In this document: positions 25,531 to 35,883 of the stretch, piece by piece
How positions within the stretch are numbered: the stretch's first letter is position 1
Layout: each line of letters opens with the position of its first letter
Assembly: GCA_964446955.1 (NCBI GenBank)
Contig: CAYUQJ010000001.1
Location: 620,001 to 684,000 of the forward strand
Direction of reading: 5' to 3'
DNA length: 64,000 bases
DNA from: Leptolinea sp964446955
GTDB lineage: Bacteria; Chloroflexota; Anaerolineae; Anaerolineales; Anaerolineaceae
Program-made: the position numbers and the translations under genes
Notes under the pieces: generated by a model
The model's input: the letters and a program-made list of their open reading frames with translations, nothing else
Databases searched by the model: none
What the model was told of the DNA's origin: nothing

Positions 25531-26742
25531 TTACAATTTAAGAATTGTCAATGCCTCAATGTGATACGTTTGCGGAAACATATCCAAAGGGATAACACTA
25601 TCAACCTTATACCCGGTGCTACAAAAGATATTTAAATCCCGTGCTAGAGTTGACGGATCACAGGAAATATATGCAATTGTGCCTGGCCGCATTTCTGTAA
25701 TGGTTTTTATCGCTGGAACAGCAATTCCGGCACGAGGAGGATCCAGTACGACAAGATCCGGGGATATACGTAGCCCTGGAAGAACATCTTCTATGTTGCC
25801 CTGGTATAGATCCACGTGATCATGTCGATCCAGGTTTTCAGCAAAATCTTCGCAGGCGGATAGCGATGATTCGATACCGATCAGTTTTTCAGTCCTATCT
25901 GCCAGAAATGCGCTGAATAATCCGACACCGCAATAGCAATCCAGTATTGTTTTATTATTTTGAGGAATACGTTCCATCAATAATTCGATCATTTTTTGGG
26001 CAACAAACCGGTTTGTCTGAAAAAACGAAGCAGCAGACACAATGAATGATTTTCCTAGAATTTCATATTGATTGAACGATTCTCCAGATAGCAACATCTC
26101 GCCTACTGGTCCACGGTAAACCACATTCAAAGGAAAGTCAATTTCAAAGTTCGGTGGATTGTTGGTTTCACCAGACAAATATAGGACTGGAGTCCCTATG
26201 GCATCATCGCGAATGGCTACCCGCATAATCCCAGATTCCGGTTCAAATATCAGGGTTTCAAGAATGTGATTCAAAGTCTCTTCAAGTAAAAGACATTTTT
26301 TTACTGGTATTACCTTATGTGATCGGGATTGTTGAAATCCTGGTCTACCTTCCTGATCAATATGAAATTGAACATGATTACGATAACCATATTCGGTATT
26401 TGATGGAATAGTATCCGCTACAACTGTGCCTGGTATTCCCCCCAAACGTTCCAGCTGCGAACTGAGAATTTGTTTTTTTATGGAAAGCTGATGATCGTAT
26501 TGAATATGTTGATATTGGCACCCGCCGCATTGTGAATAATACGGGCAAGGTGGTTCAATCCGGAGCTTACTGGCAGTAAGAATTTCCTCAATTCTTGCTT
26601 CTGAAGTTTTATGCTTTTCCTGAATCTCCCTGATGGATACCTCCTCACCATCAATCGTAAATGGCACCAAGACAACTTTCCCATTTTCCAGGCGTCCCAA
26701 CCCGCTGCCACCATAAATTTGTTTTTCAATAGCAATTTTCAT
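25531..26742 (-). CDS. RNA (uracil-5-)-methyltransferase, TrmA/RumA (RlmD) family
   Basis: About 403 residues from the ATG at 26742, where the TRAM domain begins (MKIAIEKQIYGGSGLGRLENG); an in-frame ATG at 26817 would add 25 residues. The enzyme forms m5U in rRNA or tRNA with SAM. A 4Fe-4S motif follows (PPCPYYSQCGGCQY, plus the Cys of PVKKCLLLEE), then the Rossmann domain with DCYCGVGLFSAFLA, LDPPRAGI, and the catalytic Cys in YISCDPSTLARDL. Which uridine it modifies cannot be told. It is divergent from the chemoreceptor gene. Confidence 0.9.
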   Translation of the reverse strand: MKIAIEKQIYGGSGLGRLENGKVVLVPFTIDGEEVSIREIQEKHKTSEARIEEILTASKLRIEPPCPYYSQCGGCQYQHIQYDHQLSIKKQILSSQLERLGGIPGTVVADTIPSNTEYGYRNHVQFHIDQEGRPGFQQSRSHKVIPVKKCLLLEETLNHILETLIFEPESGIMRVAIRDDAIGTPVLYLSGETNNPPNFEIDFPLNVVYRGPVGEMLLSGESFNQYEILGKSFIVSAASFFQTNRFVAQKMIELLMERIPQNNKTILDCYCGVGLFSAFLADRTEKLIGIESSLSACEDFAENLDRHDHVDLYQGNIEDVLPGLRISPDLVVLDPPRAGIAVPAIKTITEMRPGTIAYISCDPSTLARDLNIFCSTGYKVDSVIPLDMFPQTYHIEALTILKL

Positions 26743-26918
26743 TCTTTTGGAATACCTGTACCTTTCTGAGCCTGAAAAATGATAAGACTTTTCCAATATT
26801 TTCGTTTTATTAACCATCTTGTATGCAATGGTATATACAATTTATCTCTTTTTTATTGTATTTTATTATAGAGAATAGCTAATATTTATTCATATTGTAT
26901 GCATAGGAAAGGTGAATA

Positions 26919-29225
26919 ATGCAAATCTCCAAGGGATCAGGCATTAAATTCGTTAACTCGATGAGGGGAAAACTCTTACTGTTCTTCCTCGCACTCTCGC
27001 TAATTCCATTGATCATCGTCAGCGTTTTCGCGTTTCTCCAGAGTCAGACTGCCCTGCGCGAAAAAACCACAGAACAGCTGCAAATGGCGGCAAAAAACAA
27101 TTCGGTAAATATTATCGATTGGCTGGAAAGCCGCAAAAAAGATCTGATCGTCATGTCTTCCAACGCGCGAATTCAAAGCATGGACCCTGATGCGGCAAAA
27201 TCAGCCATCGATCAATTTTTTGCTGGTTGGGGACGATATGAGACCATGTTTGTTGTTGGGTTAGACGGAAAATCAATTGCTACCAATGATAACAAACCAT
27301 TGGATCTTTCTGAACGGGATTATGTTAAAGAGGCTTTGACAGACAAAGTTGTAATTTCTCAACCCGTATTTTCGCAGGCAACGGGCAACCTTATCATGGT
27401 TATTGCATCACCCGTAAAAAGTGATGGCAAAGTAGTAGGTGTTTCCGGGGCAACTGTACCAATGACCTATATTGCCCAATTGATGAGCAGCGCTGCCCTT
27501 GGAAATACCGGTGAAGCATACCTGATCAATTCGGATGGCTTTTTTATTACCCCATCCCGTTATGAAGAAAAATTACTTGCCGATGGCCGAATCAAAGAAA
27601 TGGCTGAGCTGGAGCTGCAGATCGATACATTCGCGTCTCAGCAAGCATTGGCCGGTAATGAAGGACTTTCAGAGTATACAAGCTACCATGGCACCAGGGT
27701 CATTGGCGCGTACAGCTGGCTGCCGGAACAGAAATGGGGCATTATCGTAGAACAGGATGATGCGGAAGCCTTCGCCGCGGTTTACAACCTGCGAAACGTC
27801 ATTATCGGATTGATCGTCATTTCATTGATTGCCATTATCATCCTGGCAATAATTATCGCCAATTCGATCTCCCGCCCCATTCAAACAATGGCATCGGTTG
27901 CCTCTCTCATGGCTGAGGGGAAGATTGAACAGAATATCACGTACAAATCAAAAGATGAGATTGGCGAACTGGCTGATTCCTTCCGCGAGATGATTGGTTT
28001 CCAAAAAGCCATGGCACATTCGGCAGAACAACTGGCCGATGGCGACCTCACGGCTGAGATCGAACCCAAATCAGACGAAGATGTTTTGGGAGTCGCCTTC
28101 GCGAAAATGCTCAAAAACTTGCGTGAAGCCATCGGGGATGTCGCATCAAACGCTCACAACCTGAATGCCGCATCAGCAGAACTGGCACAGGCTTCCGATC
28201 AGGCCGGGCAGGCAACGTCACAGATTGCGACGACCATCCAACAGGTTGCACGCGGCACCACCCAGCAAACGGAAGCCGCCACGCAATCCGCCGCTTCTGT
28301 TGAAGAATTACGCCGTGCCATTGAGAATGTATCCAAGGGAGCGCAAGCTCAGGCGGAAGCTGTGGCCAAAATGGCATCACTGACCGGTACTCTTTCGACC
28401 TCTATCCAGCAAGTTGCCGGAAACGCGAAAGCCGTATCTGTTGAATCAAACAAGGCGTCCACCGCGGCACGTGATGGGTCCAGCACCGTAACAGATACCA
28501 TCCAGGGCATGGAAACCATCCGTGAAAAAGTCGGATTTTCCGCCCAAAAGGTACAGGAAATGGGGAACCGCTCTGATCAGATCGGTGCGATCGTAGAAAC
28601 CATTGATGATATCGCCTCACAGACCAACCTACTGGCACTGAATGCCGCCATTGAGGCCGCCAGGGCTGGTGAACATGGTAAAGGCTTTGCCGTTGTGGCT
28701 GATGAGGTTCGTAAGCTTGCTGAACGCTCCAGTGACGCTACGAAAGAGATTGGATCATTGATCCGTGGAATTCAGGAGACTGTAACAGAAGCCGTCAATG
28801 CGATGAATGAGAGCGCCACCGAGGTGGAAACCGGTACCGAACGGGCTTCCCGCGCGGGAGAGGCTTTGGAAAACATTCTGAAAGCCGCTGAAGCGGTGAA
28901 CGAACAGGCTCAACTGGCCGCAGACGCCGTTTCGGAGATGGGCAGCCTTTCCAACGAACTTGTTGCCGCGGCTGATGATGTGTCAGCCATCGTGGAAGAG
29001 AACACGGCCGCCACAGAAGAAATGGCCGCTGGTTCCAGTGAGATCACCCAGGCAATCGACAATATCGCTTCTGTAAGCGAAGAAAACTCCGCTGCCGTTG
29101 AAGAGGTATCTGCCTCTGCGGAAGAAATGAGCGCACAGGTGGAAGAGGTAACGGCCTCCGCTCAATCGCTTTCGGATATGGCCGAACTTCTACAAAAGAC
29201 GGTTGAAAAATTCAAGCTCGAGTAA
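26919..29225 (+). CDS. Methyl-accepting chemotaxis protein with dCache-type sensor
   Basis: 768 residues. A membrane helix near residues 17-38 and another near 290-312 flank a periplasmic-type dCache sensor (VVGLDGKSIATND, FSQATGNLIMVIASPV, GEAYLINSDGFFITPS). HAMP follows (SISRPIQTMASVASLMAEGKIEQ), then a long signalling coiled coil with the conserved hairpin tip SQTNLLALNAAIEAARAGEHGKGFAVVADEVRKLAE. GGAAAGG precedes the ATG. No other che genes are in the window. The Ala/Glu-rich repeats in the coiled coil are normal for the family. Ends in a strong terminator. Confidence 0.95.
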   Translation: MQISKGSGIKFVNSMRGKLLLFFLALSLIPLIIVSVFAFLQSQTALREKTTEQLQMAAKNNSVNIIDWLESRKKDLIVMSSNARIQSMDPDAAKSAIDQFFAGWGRYETMFVVGLDGKSIATNDNKPLDLSERDYVKEALTDKVVISQPVFSQATGNLIMVIASPVKSDGKVVGVSGATVPMTYIAQLMSSAALGNTGEAYLINSDGFFITPSRYEEKLLADGRIKEMAELELQIDTFASQQALAGNEGLSEYTSYHGTRVIGAYSWLPEQKWGIIVEQDDAEAFAAVYNLRNVIIGLIVISLIAIIILAIIIANSISRPIQTMASVASLMAEGKIEQNITYKSKDEIGELADSFREMIGFQKAMAHSAEQLADGDLTAEIEPKSDEDVLGVAFAKMLKNLREAIGDVASNAHNLNAASAELAQASDQAGQATSQIATTIQQVARGTTQQTEAATQSAASVEELRRAIENVSKGAQAQAEAVAKMASLTGTLSTSIQQVAGNAKAVSVESNKASTAARDGSSTVTDTIQGMETIREKVGFSAQKVQEMGNRSDQIGAIVETIDDIASQTNLLALNAAIEAARAGEHGKGFAVVADEVRKLAERSSDATKEIGSLIRGIQETVTEAVNAMNESATEVETGTERASRAGEALENILKAAEAVNEQAQLAADAVSEMGSLSNELVAAADDVSAIVEENTAATEEMAAGSSEITQAIDNIASVSEENSAAVEEVSASAEEMSAQVEEVTASAQSLSDMAELLQKTVEKFKLE

Positions 29226-29249
29226 CACTCGCATTATTTCACACACGAA

Positions 29250-29280
29250 AAATCCCCGCGATAACCGCGGGGATTTTTTT
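29250..29280 (+). terminator. Intrinsic terminator of the chemoreceptor gene
   Basis: A GC-rich 10-bp stem, AATCCCCGCG and CGCGGGGATT around the loop ATAAC, followed by seven T. The T-run abuts the encoded CCA end of the convergent tRNA-Ser. Confidence 0.85.
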
Positions 29281-29368
29281 GGCGGAGAGGGAGGGATTCG
29301 AACCCTCGATACCTTGCGGTATACGCGCTTTCCAAGCGCGCGCACTAGGCCAACTATGCGACCTCTCC
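29280..29368 (-). tRNA. tRNA-Ser (GGA anticodon)
   Basis: Class II tRNA with a long variable arm. Acceptor stem GGAGAGG/CCTCTCC, discriminator G and genome-encoded CCA (29282-29280). The anticodon loop reads CTTGGAAAG, giving anticodon GGA (codons UCC/UCU). The T loop contains GGTTCGAATCC. The variable arm holds TACCGCAAGGTA. Confidence 0.96.
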
Positions 29369-29459
29369 AGATCAATTGCGACGGCTATTTTACCACAGCT
29401 TGTTCATTTCACCATACCATTTCCCATTACATTTTCCAAAATTTCGTTTATCAGATTTC

Positions 29460-29488
29460 TTGTCATTTCAGGACATTGGTCGTATAAT
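29460..29488 (+). promoter_or_regulatory. Strong promoter of tRNA-Val
   Basis: TTGTCA (29460-29465) and a perfect TATAAT (29483-29488) are separated by 17 bases, with the mature tRNA starting 12 bases after the -10 box. Confidence 0.8.
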
Positions 29489-29500
29489 ATCGAAACTCTC

Positions 29501-29574
29501 GGGCGGATAGCTCAGTTGGTTAGAGCACACGGTTGACATCCGTGAGGTCGTAGGTTCGAGCCCTATTCCGCCCA
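29501..29574 (+). tRNA. tRNA-Val (GAC anticodon)
   Basis: 74-base cloverleaf: acceptor GGGCGGA/TCCGCCC, D arm GCTCAGTTGGTTAGAGC, anticodon arm CACGG-TTGACAT-CCGTG with anticodon GAC, and T arm GGTTCGAGCC. Discriminator A; CCA is not encoded (ACA follows), unlike the tRNA-Ser next to it. Confidence 0.96.
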
Positions 29575-29583
29575 CAAACATAA

Positions 29584-29608
29584 AGATCACCAAGAGGTGG
29601 TCTTTTTT
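29584..29608 (+). terminator. Terminator of tRNA-Val
   Basis: AGATCACC pairs with GGTGGTCT across an AAGA loop (one G-T pair), followed by six T. Confidence 0.75.
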
Positions 29609-29697
29609 GTTTTCCGGGAACAAAAACCTATTTAATTGCGTCTTCCTAATGCGTTATACAATAAACCTGTGACCTATTCACTAAAGAGGATGCCGCC

Positions 29698-32600
29698 ATG
29701 AACAGTCGAGTTTCCCTGCTGCTATATCGTTTTGCTGTAATAGTTATTATTTGGACCCTGACTGTACCCCTCTCAGCCTGCAACTTGCCGTTTCAACAAA
29801 CATCCGAAACAAACGGTCAGCATATTCCTGTGGAATCCGACTTGAATTCAGATTCAGGAGTTCAACCACCTATGACAGAAACCGAAGTTTCGCAGCCGTT
29901 TTCCATCGGCGAGGGAGTAGAACAACCGGCCGATGCCATTTCAGTGCCATCAGTGGTTAGCGAGCCGCTCACGGACGTAGAGGCGGATAACATCCTTTCA
30001 CGCTTGCCGGCTCTTCCGCCGGAAGAGGAAAAACAATCTGATTTCTCGCTGGCAGGTGACCTTCTTCCTCCGCCCCGCACCGGTGAGACAATGGAACAGC
30101 AATTTCCTCCGGTAGTAACCCCGGAATCAGAAGTTTCATCCTCCTCCAACGAACCTTTGCAGGTCCTCCGTTTTTCGCCAGAAGGGGAAATTCCAGTCGC
30201 GCCGTTTATCAGCGTGACATTCAATCAGCCCATGGTTCCTCTGGCAACCCTGTCAGATATTTCGGAAAAAGATATTCCCGTTCAGGTTGTCCCCGACCTC
30301 AAGGGAACCTGGCGTTGGGTTGGGACCAAGACTCTCACCTTCAACTATGATTCCAAACTTATCGACAGGCTCCCCAAATCAACAGAATATACCGTTACCG
30401 TACCCGCCGGCACTAAATCACAAAGCGGAGCATCCTTACAGGAGCAGGTTCAATGGAAATTTTCTACACCCCCTGTGAAGCTCTTATCCGGTTATCCGGA
30501 CGGCATAACCCAACCTCGGGATCCCCTGATCTTTCTTGAATTTGACCAACGCATTGATCCTCAAGCCGTGCTGAATACCATCAACCTGTCAGTCCAGGGA
30601 AAACCCGTGGCAGCCAGGTTATCAACAGATTCAGACATTGAATCAAATCCTAAAATCAAATACCGGGTTAAGAATTCACTTGAAGGCCGCTATATGGTCA
30701 TTCAACCGGTTGAACTGTTACCGCTGGCTTCGAAAATCAGTGTCTTAATAGGTCCAGATACACCTTCAGCGGAAGGACCACTGAAATCAAGGGAATTTCA
30801 ATCATTTTCCTTTTCCACTTACTCACCTCTTGAGATCGTTGCCCATGGTTGTTCCTGGGGTGCAAAGGAATGTCCCCCACTTATTCCTCTTAATATCCAG
30901 TTTAATAATCCAATTGATCCGAGAACCTTTCAGGAAGGTATGTTACAGATAGATCCGGATATACCCGGTGTTTCAGCCAGTATCATGGGCAAAACGATCA
31001 ATATCCAAGGCGAGACCAGGGGGCGGACAACATATACAATCAGTGTCAGCGCGGATATTCAGGACATATATGGACAAAAACTGGGAAAAGACACCAGGTT
31101 AAAATTTACCATTGGAGCGGCAGACAAGGTATTGACCGGGCCTTCTCAAAATTTTATAACGCTTGATCCGGCAACCAGTGAACCCATATTCACAGTCTAT
31201 TCAATTAACTATACGAAGTTAGATGCACAAATTTATAACGTCCAACCTTCCGACTGGCCCGCATTCCGCAAATACTTACAGGAATACCGCAGAACGGATG
31301 AAACGCTACCCATCCCCGGAAAGAAAGTCTTTGACAAAACGATTGACGTCAAATCCATACCCGATTCGTTGACTCAGACGGACATAAAGCTGAAGGAATA
31401 TCTTGACGGAGAAACGGGTCACCTGCTCGTTATTGTCAAACCACATCGTTCCCTGTTCGAGAAGGAAGAATATTGGAACACGGTTCAAGCATGGGTACAG
31501 GTAACGAAGGTCGGGTTGGATGCAATTGTTGACGACACTCAGATGATTGCCTGGACAACTGATCTTCGTAATGGATCTCCCTTGGAAGGAACCGTGATAC
31601 AGGCAAATGTTGAGACGGGGAATCCGGTTACTGATTCTAATGGCATTGCCAGGCTAATAATTCCCCCAAATGCCTTATATCTGACGGCGACCATGGGCAA
31701 TGACACGTCAATGCTTCCCCGGTCCATCAGCTATTGGGGGGATGAAACATGGCAATCCGTCCCTGCATTTGACGAGTTGCGCTGGTTTGTCTTTGATGAC
31801 CGCCAGATGTATAAACCGGGTGAGGAAGTTCACATAAAAGGATGGCTTCGCCGAATAGGAAGTGGCCCCAAGGGCGATGTTTCCCTTTTAGGGTCTGATG
31901 TGTCTTCTCTTTCGTATCAGATTCTGGAACCCCAGGGAAATGAAATTGGCATAGGTGTGGTTGATGTTAACCCACTTGGTGGATTTGATATGGTCTTTAC
32001 CATTCCGACCGAAACCAATCTTGGGCAGGCACAGATCCATTTCAGCGCAATAGGATCTCTCACCAATCTGCATACCACGAACTTCATCCACCGTTTTGAA
32101 ATTCAAGAGTTCCGTAGACCAGAATTCGAAGTCTCTGCAAAGAATGAGACCCCGGGACCTTATTTTGCGGGCGAGTCGACCGTCGTATCTGTTGAAGCCA
32201 ATTACTATGCCGGCGGACCCTTACCGAACGCGGATGTAACCTGGGAAGTCTCCAAAACCACTTCAAATTACTCTCCACCAAACTGGCCGGATTTCATATT
32301 TGGTTCATGGTCACCCTGGTGGATATTAACCGGCCACGATGAATTTGGTGATCAATCGTCTTCCGATGATTCAGATTATCAAACTTATTCAGGAAAAACC
32401 AATACATCCGGTATACATTTTCTAAATATCAACTTTGAGAAAGACCAGAAAATGAAGCCTGTAAGCATCAACGCTCAGGCAACCGTGATGGATGTAAACC
32501 GCCAGGCATGGACGACCTCAACCAACCTTCTGGTTCATCCATCCGATCTGTATGTTGGTATGCACAGCGAGCGGTACTTTGTCGAAAAAGGAACACCTTT

Positions 32601-35600
32601 AAAAATTGACGTAATTGTTACAGACCTTGACGGAAAACTCGTGGAGGATCGTGCTGTAGATGTAAAAGCAGCCCGTTTGGATTGGAAATACCTTGAAGGA
32701 CGCTGGTCCGAGGTCGAGTCTGACGTGCAAACCTGTGTGATCTCATCCGGTCTTGAACCGATTCAATGCGAGTTTCAAACGCCTTTGGGCGGTTCTTATC
32801 GCATTACGGCTATTGTAGAGGATGGAAAAAGCCGGAAGAACATGACCGAAATGACCCGGTGGGTCAGTGGCGGAAAACGTCCTCCCGCTCGCAAAGTGGA
32901 ACACGAAGAAGTCACCCTCATCCCGGATAAGGAAAAATACTCTCCAGGTGATACCGCCCAGATACTCGTTCAACCGCCATTCTCTCCGGCAGAAGGCCTG
33001 CTAACCGTCAGCCGCAGTGGGATTCTTTACACAGAACCATTCCGTATTGATTCTGATACGATCACCCTGAAGATTCCTATAGACGATGCCCATATTCCCA
33101 ATCTCAACATTCAGGTTGACGTTGTAGGATCTACCCCACGTGTTGATGACTCCGGGGAGGTTATTGCGAATACTCCGAATAGACCGGCTTATGCCACCGG
33201 TAGCCTGAATATAAAAATTCCGCCTGTTTCCCGGACGCTCGACATTGAAGCCGTCCCTGTTAGTGCAGAACTTGAACCCGGAGAACAGACAGAAGTTAAT
33301 GTGACTGCAAAAGACAGTAATGGAAACCCGGTCTCGAACGCGGAAGTTGCTTTAATTGTTGTGGACGAAGCCATTCTTGCTCTTACCAACTATTCACTAA
33401 ATGATCCCGTTTCTGTATTTTATGCCAACCGACCCATTGGTTTTTCTTGCTACTACAGCCGTTCAAACATAATACTTGTTGATCCTTTATCTCTGGTGCA
33501 GGATGCTTCCCGTCAATTGATGGCGAAGGGAATGGTTGAGGATATGGCAGTAGGAGAAGCCCCGTTAGCAACTATGTCAATGGCCTTACCAGCTTCTCCC
33601 GCGCCGATGATGGAAGCTGGTGGTCCTCCGTCCGGGTCTCCGGCACAACCTATACGCATCCGGTCGGATTTTAATCCGCTGGCAGCTTTTTCTCCTGTCG
33701 TAATGACAGATTCAAGTGGATATGCGAAGGTGTCCGTAAGCGTACCTGACAATCTGACCCGCTACCGGGTAATGGCTGTTGCCGTATCCCCCGATGGCAG
33801 GCAATTCGGCGCATCTGAATCCACCCTTACTGCCCGCCTTCCATTGATGGTTCGGCCATCCGCTCCGCGTTTTCTCAACTTTGGCGATGAATTCGAACTC
33901 CCCGTCATCCTTCAAAACCAAACCGATTCAGATATGCGTGTCGAAGTCGCCATACGCGCCTCCAACCTCTCGTTTACCGCTGAACGTGGTAAACGGGTTA
34001 CAGTACCAGCGCGTGACCGCATAGAGGTTCGGTTCCCGGCAAAAACCGAATCCGCCGGTCAGGCAGTCTTCCAGGTTGCGGCTATTTCCGGCGATTACGC
34101 GGATGCTGCTACCATTGAACTGCCGGTCTATACACCGGCCACAACGGAAGGCTTTGCCACTTATGGTGTATTGGATGAAGGAACAAGTTTCCAACCGATC
34201 ATGTCACCAACAGAGGTTTTTCCTCAATTTGGTGAATTGGAAATCACAACGTCGTCTACAGCGTTACAGGCGCTTACAGATGCCGTTCTCTATTTGACGT
34301 CTTATCCCTTTGAATGCAGCGAACAACTCGCGTCTCGGATTTTGGGAATTGCCGCCTTACGTGACGTTTTGTCGGCTTTCGAAGCGGGTGACCTTCCTGA
34401 ACCGGCTGAGATGGAAGCGTCTGTACAGCGTGATATCACCCGCCTGCAAGGATTGCAGAATAGCGATGGAGGATTCCCATACTGGCGTCGTGGAAATGAA
34501 TCCATTCCATTTAACACCATTCATGTGGCACATGCTTTACAACGAGCACGAATAAAAGGGTTTGATGTGCCGCAAGATGTACAACAAAATCTTCTGACCT
34601 ACTTGCAACAAATAGAAACACACTTTCCAGAGTATTACAGCCAGTACACCCGGCGGACATTATCTTCTTACGCTCTCTATGTTCGTGAGCTTATGGGAGA
34701 TAAGGATACTCAAAAAGCCGCAGCATTAATTAATGATACCGGATTGGAAAATCTCAGTCTGGATGCAATTGGTTGGTTATGGAAAGTGCTTCTGGATTCT
34801 CCCGATCACGTGGAAATGGTTGATACCATCCGCCGGCATATAGGTAATCTCGTTGTGGAAACGGCCGGCGCGGCAAACTTCACTACCGTTTATGATGAGC
34901 AGAATTATCTCCTGCTTGGCTCGAACCGCCGAACAGATGCCATCATGTTGGAGGCTATGATCACGGACACACCAGATTCCGATCTTATTCCCAAGGTCGT
35001 AAATGGGCTATTGTCACATCGACAGAAGGGCCGTTGGAATAGCACACAGGAGAACGTCTTTGTTCTTCTGGCTCTGGACAAGTACTTCAACACATTTGAA
35101 GCTCAGACCCCGGAATTTGTCGCAAATATATGGCTTGGTGATCAGTACGCAGGGAGTCACAGTTATTCCGGTTATTCCACCGAATATATAAAATCAACAA
35201 TACCCATGAGCTATTTGATGGATATGGTTCCAGCGGGAGAAACGCGTGACCTTGTTATCAGCAAACAGGGAAATGGCAGACTTTATTACAGACTTGGATT
35301 AAATTACGCTCCCACAAACCTATCATTGGAACCATTGGATATGGGATTTGTTGTAGAGCGGCGGTACGAAGCTGTTGATGACCCAGATGATGTCCGACAG
35401 GACGCCACAGGCAAGTGGATTATCAAAGCAGGCGCCAAGGTTAATGTCCACCTGACCATGATCGCAGATAATCGCCGGTATCATGTCGCGCTTGTGGATC
35501 CCCTGCCAGCGGGTCTAGAGATAGTCAATCCGGAACTGGCGATCACGGGAAATGAGGGTGAGACTTCAGGAACAAGGACTTCCGGTTATAACTGGTGGTG

Positions 35601-35808
35601 GTATTGGAATTGGTTCGACCACCAGAATCTGCGGGATGAACGCGCGGAGGTATTTACACCGCTTCTATGGGACGGTGTTTACAGTTACTCCTACATAGCG
35701 CGTGCAACCACGCCTGGCATCTTTGTAGTACCACCAACGAAAGCCGAAGAGATGTATTCGCCGGAAGTCTTTGGACGAAGCGCCAGTGATGTTGTGGTTG
35801 TAGAATAG
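29698..35808 (+). CDS. Alpha-2-macroglobulin family lipoprotein with thioester
   Basis: 2036 residues. The signal ends in a lipobox (PLSAC, Cys near residue 28), followed by about 110 residues of Ser/Pro/Glu-rich linker, a series of beta-sandwich MG-type domains, the bacterial A2M core (DLRWF-like ELRWFVFDDRQMYKPGEEVHIKGW near 690-712) and a helical thioester domain. The thioester site CSEQ is intact at Cys1540 (YPFECSEQLAS). Bacterial A2Ms trap attacking proteases, and the thioester links to them covalently. AGAGGA lies seven bases before the ATG. It is not next to a pbpC gene as in many Gram-negatives. One of the largest genes expected in such a genome. Confidence 0.93.
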   Translation: MNSRVSLLLYRFAVIVIIWTLTVPLSACNLPFQQTSETNGQHIPVESDLNSDSGVQPPMTETEVSQPFSIGEGVEQPADAISVPSVVSEPLTDVEADNILSRLPALPPEEEKQSDFSLAGDLLPPPRTGETMEQQFPPVVTPESEVSSSSNEPLQVLRFSPEGEIPVAPFISVTFNQPMVPLATLSDISEKDIPVQVVPDLKGTWRWVGTKTLTFNYDSKLIDRLPKSTEYTVTVPAGTKSQSGASLQEQVQWKFSTPPVKLLSGYPDGITQPRDPLIFLEFDQRIDPQAVLNTINLSVQGKPVAARLSTDSDIESNPKIKYRVKNSLEGRYMVIQPVELLPLASKISVLIGPDTPSAEGPLKSREFQSFSFSTYSPLEIVAHGCSWGAKECPPLIPLNIQFNNPIDPRTFQEGMLQIDPDIPGVSASIMGKTINIQGETRGRTTYTISVSADIQDIYGQKLGKDTRLKFTIGAADKVLTGPSQNFITLDPATSEPIFTVYSINYTKLDAQIYNVQPSDWPAFRKYLQEYRRTDETLPIPGKKVFDKTIDVKSIPDSLTQTDIKLKEYLDGETGHLLVIVKPHRSLFEKEEYWNTVQAWVQVTKVGLDAIVDDTQMIAWTTDLRNGSPLEGTVIQANVETGNPVTDSNGIARLIIPPNALYLTATMGNDTSMLPRSISYWGDETWQSVPAFDELRWFVFDDRQMYKPGEEVHIKGWLRRIGSGPKGDVSLLGSDVSSLSYQILEPQGNEIGIGVVDVNPLGGFDMVFTIPTETNLGQAQIHFSAIGSLTNLHTTNFIHRFEIQEFRRPEFEVSAKNETPGPYFAGESTVVSVEANYYAGGPLPNADVTWEVSKTTSNYSPPNWPDFIFGSWSPWWILTGHDEFGDQSSSDDSDYQTYSGKTNTSGIHFLNINFEKDQKMKPVSINAQATVMDVNRQAWTTSTNLLVHPSDLYVGMHSERYFVEKGTPLKIDVIVTDLDGKLVEDRAVDVKAARLDWKYLEGRWSEVESDVQTCVISSGLEPIQCEFQTPLGGSYRITAIVEDGKSRKNMTEMTRWVSGGKRPPARKVEHEEVTLIPDKEKYSPGDTAQILVQPPFSPAEGLLTVSRSGILYTEPFRIDSDTITLKIPIDDAHIPNLNIQVDVVGSTPRVDDSGEVIANTPNRPAYATGSLNIKIPPVSRTLDIEAVPVSAELEPGEQTEVNVTAKDSNGNPVSNAEVALIVVDEAILALTNYSLNDPVSVFYANRPIGFSCYYSRSNIILVDPLSLVQDASRQLMAKGMVEDMAVGEAPLATMSMALPASPAPMMEAGGPPSGSPAQPIRIRSDFNPLAAFSPVVMTDSSGYAKVSVSVPDNLTRYRVMAVAVSPDGRQFGASESTLTARLPLMVRPSAPRFLNFGDEFELPVILQNQTDSDMRVEVAIRASNLSFTAERGKRVTVPARDRIEVRFPAKTESAGQAVFQVAAISGDYADAATIELPVYTPATTEGFATYGVLDEGTSFQPIMSPTEVFPQFGELEITTSSTALQALTDAVLYLTSYPFECSEQLASRILGIAALRDVLSAFEAGDLPEPAEMEASVQRDITRLQGLQNSDGGFPYWRRGNESIPFNTIHVAHALQRARIKGFDVPQDVQQNLLTYLQQIETHFPEYYSQYTRRTLSSYALYVRELMGDKDTQKAAALINDTGLENLSLDAIGWLWKVLLDSPDHVEMVDTIRRHIGNLVVETAGAANFTTVYDEQNYLLLGSNRRTDAIMLEAMITDTPDSDLIPKVVNGLLSHRQKGRWNSTQENVFVLLALDKYFNTFEAQTPEFVANIWLGDQYAGSHSYSGYSTEYIKSTIPMSYLMDMVPAGETRDLVISKQGNGRLYYRLGLNYAPTNLSLEPLDMGFVVERRYEAVDDPDDVRQDATGKWIIKAGAKVNVHLTMIADNRRYHVALVDPLPAGLEIVNPELAITGNEGETSGTRTSGYNWWWYWNWFDHQNLRDERAEVFTPLLWDGVYSYSYIARATTPGIFVVPPTKAEEMYSPEVFGRSASDVVVVE

Positions 35809-35844
35809 AAATTCAAAGTAAAGATATTCAAATATCATTACTAC

Positions 35845-35879
35845 GAGCAGCCCATTCAAATATGGGCTGTTCATTTTTT
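35845..35879. terminator. Terminator between the A2M gene and the convergent AEC transporter gene
   Basis: GAGCAGCCCAT (35845-35855) pairs with ATGGGCTGTTC (35862-35872, one G-T pair), then a run of six T at 35874-35879. Confidence 0.85.
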
Positions 35880-35883
35880 CTAA

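Noticed and set aside
26819..26903. Direct repeat TTGTATGCA in the spacer before the chemoreceptor gene
   Set aside because: Two copies of nine bases, 76 bases apart in AT-rich DNA; too weak to call an operator.
28100..29200. Repeats in the chemoreceptor coding region
   Set aside because: These are the heptad-type Ala/Glu repeats of the signalling coiled coil, not DNA repeats.
29866..30224. Long minus-strand ORF opposite the A2M linker
   Set aside because: Mirror of a Ser/Pro-rich coding stretch; no start signal and no family.
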